From Monodelphis domestica (taxonomy: Eukaryota > Chordata > Mammalia > Didelphimorphia > Didelphidae): a DNA stretch of 64,000 nt. The position numbers and the translations under genes were made by a program. Positions 58,324 through 64,000 of the stretch are shown piece after piece; position 1 is the first letter of the stretch, and the number at the start of each line of letters is the position of its first letter. A model generated the notes under the pieces. The model had not been told where the DNA came from. It saw only the letters and a list, made by a program, of their open reading frames with translations, and ran no database searches. The stretch is from positions 84,094,930 to 84,158,929 of the forward strand of contig NC_077227.1 in NCBI RefSeq assembly GCF_027887165.1, given 5' to 3'.

Positions 58324-59639
58324 GGGTCACAGGAATATGCTGAGACTCCAGGGTTCTTGGATGCCACCACTGAAAATAGTGTCTTTGTCTAGACCTGGTG
58401 TGCTGGTTTCTCTCAGTGTCTTTTTCTCATCATTTCCCTGTGATTGATTTACTAGAGCCTATCTCACTTAATTTCATATAGTCCTCAGAACTTTTTCTGT
58501 GAGTGATCACTCTTGGAGTCCACACACTTTGAGAAATGTAATCCATTACTGAGGTTTATAGCCTTATCAGAAATGCAGTACTCTCACAAATGTCTCCTAT
58601 TATTTTTTATTCATTTGATTATGATCTCAAATGTGGTATAGATGGGTAGACCTATTGAATGCTGATTGATTAAATGAATTAATTAAATTAATTGAATTCC
58701 TAGTCTTGGAATTATCTTCTTTGGTTATACTTGGGGCCACAACTGCTGCACCAAAAATCTTGGTTTTGATGTATCCATAAGTCTTAGTAAATGCCTTAAT
58801 AAAGAAGAGCTCTATATCCCTTCCCTTGACTCCGATTTATTTATTTAATTCTACTTTCTGTAACCTAAAGTATGAGGAGGAAATAGAAGATTTGTTTCTG
58901 TTTATATAACATCTCTTTTGGCAAGCTATAATTTTTTTAGGATTTGGAATTCTGACCCTTTGAAGACTTTATAAGAGCAGTGGAAAAATTGTGAACTGTT
59001 TATGGGTGAATATAGTTTTCAAAACACAACTTGACTGCAATGGTCCCCAGATGCCATCTCTTAAAGTACTATTTTACTGACACAGACCTTTTGGACTTCA
59101 TCTTGATACCCTATAGCACAATACCTTTCTAGAATACTGAGTTTGTTGATTTCTATAATTAGTAAAATCTGAGGGAAGTACAGAATTAGACACAGTTGCC
59201 AAGTCAAGGGATGCTTTTTAGTATTTGATGTATATTATAAAAATCTGGAAATATTTATCCAATTTGCATTATATGGAGAGATTTTATTTACCATTCTTAT
59301 TGTTTTTGGGAAAATCTCTGTCCACAGAGCTTTCAAAAAAGAATGGTATGTTTTTGTAGCAGTTGGCATGAAAGGACACTGTTTTGCCAAATTTCAGTAT
59401 GTGGTTTTGAATCCATGGCAAAGGAACCTCTGAACTGTATTTCTGTGTTTCTTTGTGTATGTTTTCTTACAGTTCGGATTTAGTCAAGAGGTAAGGGAGA
59501 TTGCTTCTTTGGGACATTGTTGCTACCTTAAAGGAATTGACTCCCCATACTTTCTATTCTTTAGAAATGAGAATAAAAACTTCTGCTTTCTCTGAAAGCA
59601 GTTTGTACAAACTACTGGGTGGCCAGCGTGAACATCAGG
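58324..59639. other. No gene or clear repeat recognised
   Basis: About 1.3 kb of AT-rich unique-looking DNA with TAAT/ATTA-rich blocks near 58660..58700. Confidence 0.55.
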
Positions 59640-60189
59640 AACTTTAAAATAAATTTAATTAACTTAGTTTTAGGATTCATTAAAAATTTAAATTGATTTC
59701 CAAATTCTTTCCCTCTCCCCAGTCCCTCCCTCACCCATTGAGAAGGCAAGCTATGAGATACTTATTATACATGTGAAGTCATGCAAAACATTTCCATATT
59801 AACTATGTTGCAAAAAAAGGAAGAAAAATAAATAAAATGAAAGTAATATGATTGGTATTCAAGTTCAGAATTCATCAGTCCTCCCTCTGGATAGCATTTT
59901 TCATTACTGGTCCTTTGAAATTGTCTTGGATCATCGCATTGATTAGAGTAGCTACACATTTCACAGTAGATCATTGTAGATCATTGTTACAATATTGCTG
60001 TTGTTATTTGCAATGTTTTTCTGGTTCTGCTCATTTCTCCCCAGGTTTTAAAAAACCATCCTGTTTGTCATTTCTTATAGCATAATAGTATTCCATTGCA
60101 ATCATATACCACAACTTGTTCAGCCATTCACCACTTGATGGGTATCCCCTACAATTTGTCACTACAAAAAAGAGCTGCTATAATATATA

Positions 60190-60233
<44 letters not shown>

Positions 60234-60640
60234 TATAGGCCCTTTTTCTATTTTCCTTGATCTCTTTGTGATACAGACCTAGTACTGGTATTGTGAGGTC
60301 AAAGGGAACACACAGTTTTATAGCTTTTTGAACATAGTTCCAATTGTTCTCCACAATGGTTGGACCAATTCACAACTCCACCAGTAGTGCATTAGTGTCT
60401 CGAATTTTCCACATCCCCTCCAACGTTTGTCATTTTCCTTTTTTTTTTTTGGTCATATTAGCCAATTTGATCTGACAGGTATGAGTTGTACTTCAGAGTA
60501 GTTTTAATTGTACATCTCTCATTTTTAATTGATTATTAGTGATTTAGATGAATTATTAATTGCTAATTGTTAATGATTTAGAGTCTTTCATATCACTATA
60601 GATACTTTGATTTCTTCTACTGAAAACCATACCAAGACAT
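59640..60640 (-). mobile_element. Antisense L1 3' end (UTR and ORF2 tail)
   Basis: The plus strand shows the reversed L1 3' UTR then the reversed ORF2 end (TTCTGGTTCTGCTCATT, TTGTTCAGCCATTCACCA, TTCTCCACAATGGTTGGACC). A (TA)n run of about 45 bases sits inside at 60186..60229. No open frame is preserved. Confidence 0.8.
60186..60240. repeat. (TA)n microsatellite inside antisense L1
   Basis: Alternating TA/CATATA run of about 50 bases between two GTACATATA blocks. Confidence 0.9.
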
Positions 60641-60959
60641 TAGAGAAGAGGGCAGTTCTATTGCAATTACACATGTAACCTTATTGGAGCCAGATTAGCA
60701 CCCAGATGATGAAGAGCAATTAACTCTCTCTCCTATTAGAAGTCACAGTGGTTTTTTTTTTTTTTTGCTTGATTATACCACATCAAGACTTTCTGCATCC
60801 ATTTCTCCTCCCTCCAAAGCATCCTTCCAACTTCTGCCTGATGAACTTCACTCATATACAGAATGTCATGTCATTCTTCTCTTTAAAATACTTTAATGGT
60901 TCTCTATTGCCTATCAATTGATCATTTAATGAGCAAATGAGCAAAAAAAATTATCAAAG

Positions 60960-61390
60960 ACAAAAGTTAAACAATCCTCAATTTCAGGGAACTTAGTACA
61001 CTTTAACCAGGGGAGACAACACATATACATAAATAAAGATAGAATATATACAAAATAATTTTGGAATGGAAAACACCAAGACTAGCCCCTGGAGGAATCA
61101 GGGAAGGCATCTTGGTGATGCTTTTGGTGCTGTTTAAGTGAAGTTTTGAAGGAAATCAGGGCTTCAAAAGGCAGAGGTAAGGAGGGAGTACATTACAAGC
61201 ATGGGGGCCAGCCAATGCCAAAGTATAGAGATGGGAGATGCAGCATTATATGTAGGGGACAACAAATAGGCCAATATGGCTGGTCTGTAGAGTGTGTGGA
61301 GAAGAATAATATGTATGAAAGACTAGAAAGGTAAAAAAGGGGGAAGCCTGTAAAGAATTGCAAATGCTCAACAGAGAAGTTTATATATAC
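60960..61390 (-). mobile_element. L2 LINE fragment, antisense
   Basis: The plus strand shows reversed L2: CTCAATTTCAGGGAACTTAG, GGGGAGACAACACATATACA, GGCAGAGGTAAGGAGGGAGT. It meets a plus-strand LINE piece head-on near 61390. Confidence 0.75.
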
Positions 61391-61890
61391 TGAATAAAGT
61401 TCAAACTCCTTCATAGGGCATTCAGAGCCCTCCATAGTCTAGTGCCTCTCTCTTTTCCAGGCCTTATTTTAAATTGTTCCCCTTCATATACTCTGAGCTC
61501 CAGCCAAACTGTATCTTCATTCTCTCCCATGTATCTCCAGGGCTTTCTTGCCTTTGTGCTTTTGTTCATGGTGGAAGGGAATGGAATGCTTTCTTCACAC
61601 TTGCCTGATAGATTCCTAGCTCTGCTCTCAAACCTAACACAAATGCTAGAAAGCGACCCTCAGTCCCGTCCGCTGTTGCAACGACTCCCTTATCAGGTAT
61701 CATGTAGCATTTTGCTTGTATCTCTCCCCTTGGACACATTTCCCTTAGTACGTATTATTCTGTGCAATTGTTTTTGTATCTGTCTTGTTGGTCCCAGAGA
61801 CTCTGTTTTATCTAATCGTTGCCTTTGCCTCCCTTCTTCCTCCTACCGAGGAGAGCATTTCATGTTTATTCTATTTGATTTATGCATATT
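61391..61890 (+). mobile_element. Old L2/CR1-group LINE fragment
   Basis: Plus-strand blocks AAAGTTCAAACTCCTTCATA, GGGCATTCAGAGCCCTCCAT, then CT-rich sequence. It carries an accidental 155-codon open frame at 61442..61909 that shows only LINE-type composition. Confidence 0.55.
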
Positions 61891-62074
61891 AAATATCACA
61901 TCAAAATGATTATGATTGTGATATTTTTGGTCTTTAGCAGAAATAAGAACACTCAAATGGGAAGATAGAGATGCCTCATTCCCCCGGTTGTTGTATGCTA
62001 AAAATCTGAGTCAGCTTCTCACAGACACTCAAAAAGTCTAGATACTAAGAGAAGCCAGCCTACTGCAGGCAGTT

Positions 62075-62520
62075 AGTCAGTCAGTCAGTCAATATACTAT
62101 GAATCGTCCAATATATGCCAGGTACTACGTGCTGGGGATATGAGAAAAGGCAAACGATAATCCCTGCTCTCAAGGAACTCACAGTCTGATGGAGGAGACA
62201 ACGTGCAAATAACCATGTATGAACAAGCTGTAGACAGGATAAATGGGAGATAATTAACTGAGTGAAACTGGTGTTAAGAGGGATTACAAAAGACTCCCTG
62301 TAGAAAGTAAGATTTTAGCTAAGACTTGAAGGAAGTCAGTGGATCCAGGAAGGAGAATTAAGGAGGAAGAGCATTGTAGCCATGGGGGACAGTTAGTGGA
62401 AATGCCCAGAGTTGGAAGATAGAGTGTATTATGTGAGAAACAAGGAGCAAGGAGACCCAAGTTACCAGATTCCAAAATATATGGGGGTGGGGTATAAGAT
62501 ATAAAAAGACTGGAAAGGTG
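62075..62520 (-). mobile_element. L2 LINE 3' end, antisense
   Basis: The plus strand shows the reversed L2 tail: (GTCA)n, TATGCCAGGTACTACGTGCT, CTCAAGGAACTCACAGTCTG, GTGGAAATGCCCAGAGTTGG. Well preserved for its class. Confidence 0.83.
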
Positions 62521-63214
62521 ACAGGGCAAGGTCCCCTGAAAGAGGGAAGAGGTGGCATATGCCAGGGAAGCCAACACCCCACTATTATATCACTTTCCCT
62601 TCTGCCCTTATCCAAAGAGCCCAGATCCCCATAAGGGAGAGCTCTGGGAATAGTAGGTCTGGAGACCATTGGCCCTGCTTCCAGTCTGAGCCCATACTTA
62701 TCATGGAGGCAAGCAATTACCATGCATGAGGGATCCACCTTTCTTTTTGCCATCACCAACTACTGATCAGCTACTACCAAATTAGGTAAGCCCAAGAACC
62801 CGGAGAGGAGCAATAACTCCATAGTCTTTGGTTATGTTTCTAACAGAGCTCCCAAAGCTATCATCCCAGGAAGCAACCCCCATTGAGCTGCAACATGGCA
62901 ACTGCTTTTGTGCGTATTGTAGCCATAGTTACTGAAAACCCAGACAGGAGAGTGCTAGCCATTAACATTCTTGGCTCTGTAAAATAGTTCAACATCAGAA
63001 ATTGATATGATAAAGTCAATGGAAATGAAATTAAAGCAGGTGCATTACCTTAGGTTTTGCTATACATCCAAACATCAATGGATATTCTCTGTTACTTGGA
63101 GCGGAAACTTCTCTTTGTGGTATTGCCTCCATTAGAATGTGAGCTCCTTGACAGCATGAAGTCTCTAACTTTTCTATATGTATCCCCAGCATGTAAGACA
63201 GTGCTTTTGCCCAT
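62521..63214. other. No gene seen; L2 tail at end
   Basis: 62521..63100 is unassigned. 63120..63215 is an L2-type tail (TAGAATGTGAGCTCCTTGAC). The 133-codon minus-strand frame at 62358..62759 overlaps antisense L2 and shows no domain. Confidence 0.5.
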
Positions 63215-63590
63215 TGTTGTTCAGTTGTTTTGCCATATTTGACTCTTCACGACATCATGTGGGGTTTCTTTCTTTTTTTTTTCTCTAACAAATTCATTTT
63301 TATTTATTTATTTGGAAAATTTTAATTAATTAATTAATTAATTAATTAGGAATATTTCCCCACTGTTACATGAGTCATGTTCTTTCTCTCCCCCACCCCT
63401 TCCAATAGCCAATGAGCAATTCCACTGGGATTTAAATGTGTCATTGATCAAGACCTATTCCCATATTATTGACATTTGCACTAGACTGATCTTTTAGAGT
63501 CTATATCCCCCAATCATATCCCATATGGGGTTTTCTTTGCAAAGATATTGGAGTGTTTGCTATTTCCTTCTCCAGTGGACTTTGTACAAT
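63215..63590 (-). repeat. MIR-related SINE with GTCGGACATGACTG-type tail, split by L1
   Basis: The plus strand shows TTCAGTTGTTTTGCCATATT, GACTCTTCACGAC, then after the L1 insert GGGGTTTTCTTTGCAAAGAT and TGCTATTTCCTTCTCC, the reversed 3' half of the marsupial SINE also seen at 23330..23575 and 9625..9890. The 5' half is missing. Confidence 0.75.
63273..63527 (-). mobile_element. L1 3' UTR fragment inserted in a SINE
   Basis: Antisense L1 3' UTR beginning with a T-run and an (ATTA)n stretch. The host SINE sequence CATGTGGGGTTTCTTTC before it is repeated as CATATGGGGTTTTCTTT after it, which looks like the target duplication. Confidence 0.78.
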
Positions 63591-64000
63591 GCTTAAAAAG
63601 TGTTTGTAAGTATAAAACCCAAAATATGAACATTCTCATTCATTATCTGTGCAACACACTTCTGGGAATGAGATGTGGACTGATAAAGTCCTAGTTTTGA
63701 CCTTAATCAATATTGTCACCCTGGTCAAGTCACATATTCCTTTCGGGCCTTAGCCTCTTTGTCTAACAACACAAGACTTTGAAATTTTGAATTATTCATC
63801 ATACTTTCTGTAGTAATTCTCCCCTTGGGCATCCATTCCCAAAGAAGTCAGAGGCAGAAGGGTCCCATATACACCAAAATATCTGTGGTAGTACTTTTTG
63901 TGGTAGCAAAACTCCAGAAACAGAATGATTACCCATCCATTGGAGAGTCCTGAATGAACTGTAATGACTTATTATTGGGTTATGGTTGTTTGTCCTTTGT
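63591..64000. other. No gene seen at window end
   Basis: Includes a MIR-type scrap near 63690..63760 (ACCCTGGTCAAGTCACATAT). The final 150 bases are reminiscent of L1 3' antisense-strand wording (ATACACCAAAATATCTGTGG) but are too short to assign. Confidence 0.4.

Noticed and set aside
61442-61909. 155-codon plus-strand open frame
   Set aside because: Lies over LINE-derived CT-rich sequence, has no domain or codon-use signal and no splice context; judged accidental.
62358-62759. 133-codon minus-strand open frame
   Set aside because: Overlaps an antisense L2 tail; composition is that of translated repeat.

Overview
The window looks like intergenic and single-gene DNA from a marsupial genome (opossum-like or related). 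The evidence is a GC-poor, CpG-poor background crowded with marsupial-type tRNA-derived CORE-SINEs, older MIR/THER-type SINEs, L2 and L1 LINE pieces, small hAT transposons and class I (gammaretrovirus-like) LTR fossils. Only one protein-coding host gene can be supported: PPP1R3C (PTG, protein targeting to glycogen), on the plus strand. A 5-codon first coding exon lies at 41679..41692, a 2.7-kb intron follows, and the rest of the 317-residue protein is encoded at 44382..45321. In human the gene sits between HECTD2 and TNKS2; neither is seen here, which fits the gene-poor flanks.

Layout. 1..12345: unique DNA mixed with SINEs, MIRs, a long antisense L2 (4130..5840), an L1 3' tail (6955..7404) and smaller pieces. 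12346..23079: one minus-strand class I endogenous retrovirus fossil, bounded by a 4-bp target duplication (AAAG), carrying gag zinc-knuckle, protease, RT, RNase H and integrase remnants. Two later insertions lie inside it: a plus-strand LTR element with no recognisable genes (13408..16996, duplication ACAT) and a minus-strand solo LTR (18573..19305, duplication TTGG). 23080..41000: older SINE/LINE debris, two related LTRs in opposite orientation (25861..26699 and 26886..27766), and a three-layer nest of L2, solo LTR and SINE at 33050..34700. 41200..41760: GC-rich promoter and first exon of PPP1R3C, with an inverted CCAAT box and a palindromic TCACGTGA E-box. 41693..46785: intron, main exon and 3' UTR. 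46786..64000: mostly L1, L2, SINE and hAT debris, including a hAT element with target duplication inside an L1 copy.

No novel multi-gene system, CRISPR array, tRNA/rRNA gene or second host gene was found. The more unusual signals are the dated nest of LTR elements, a perfect 14-bp hairpin beside the provirus polypurine tract, paired hairpins in a solo LTR, a duplicated roughly 93-bp segment upstream of PPP1R3C that no recognised repeat explains, and promoter/3' UTR motifs of PPP1R3C (E-box/hypoxia-type site, two exact Pumilio-type sites). Family names come from sequence memory, not a database search; repeat edges without a stated target duplication are approximate.
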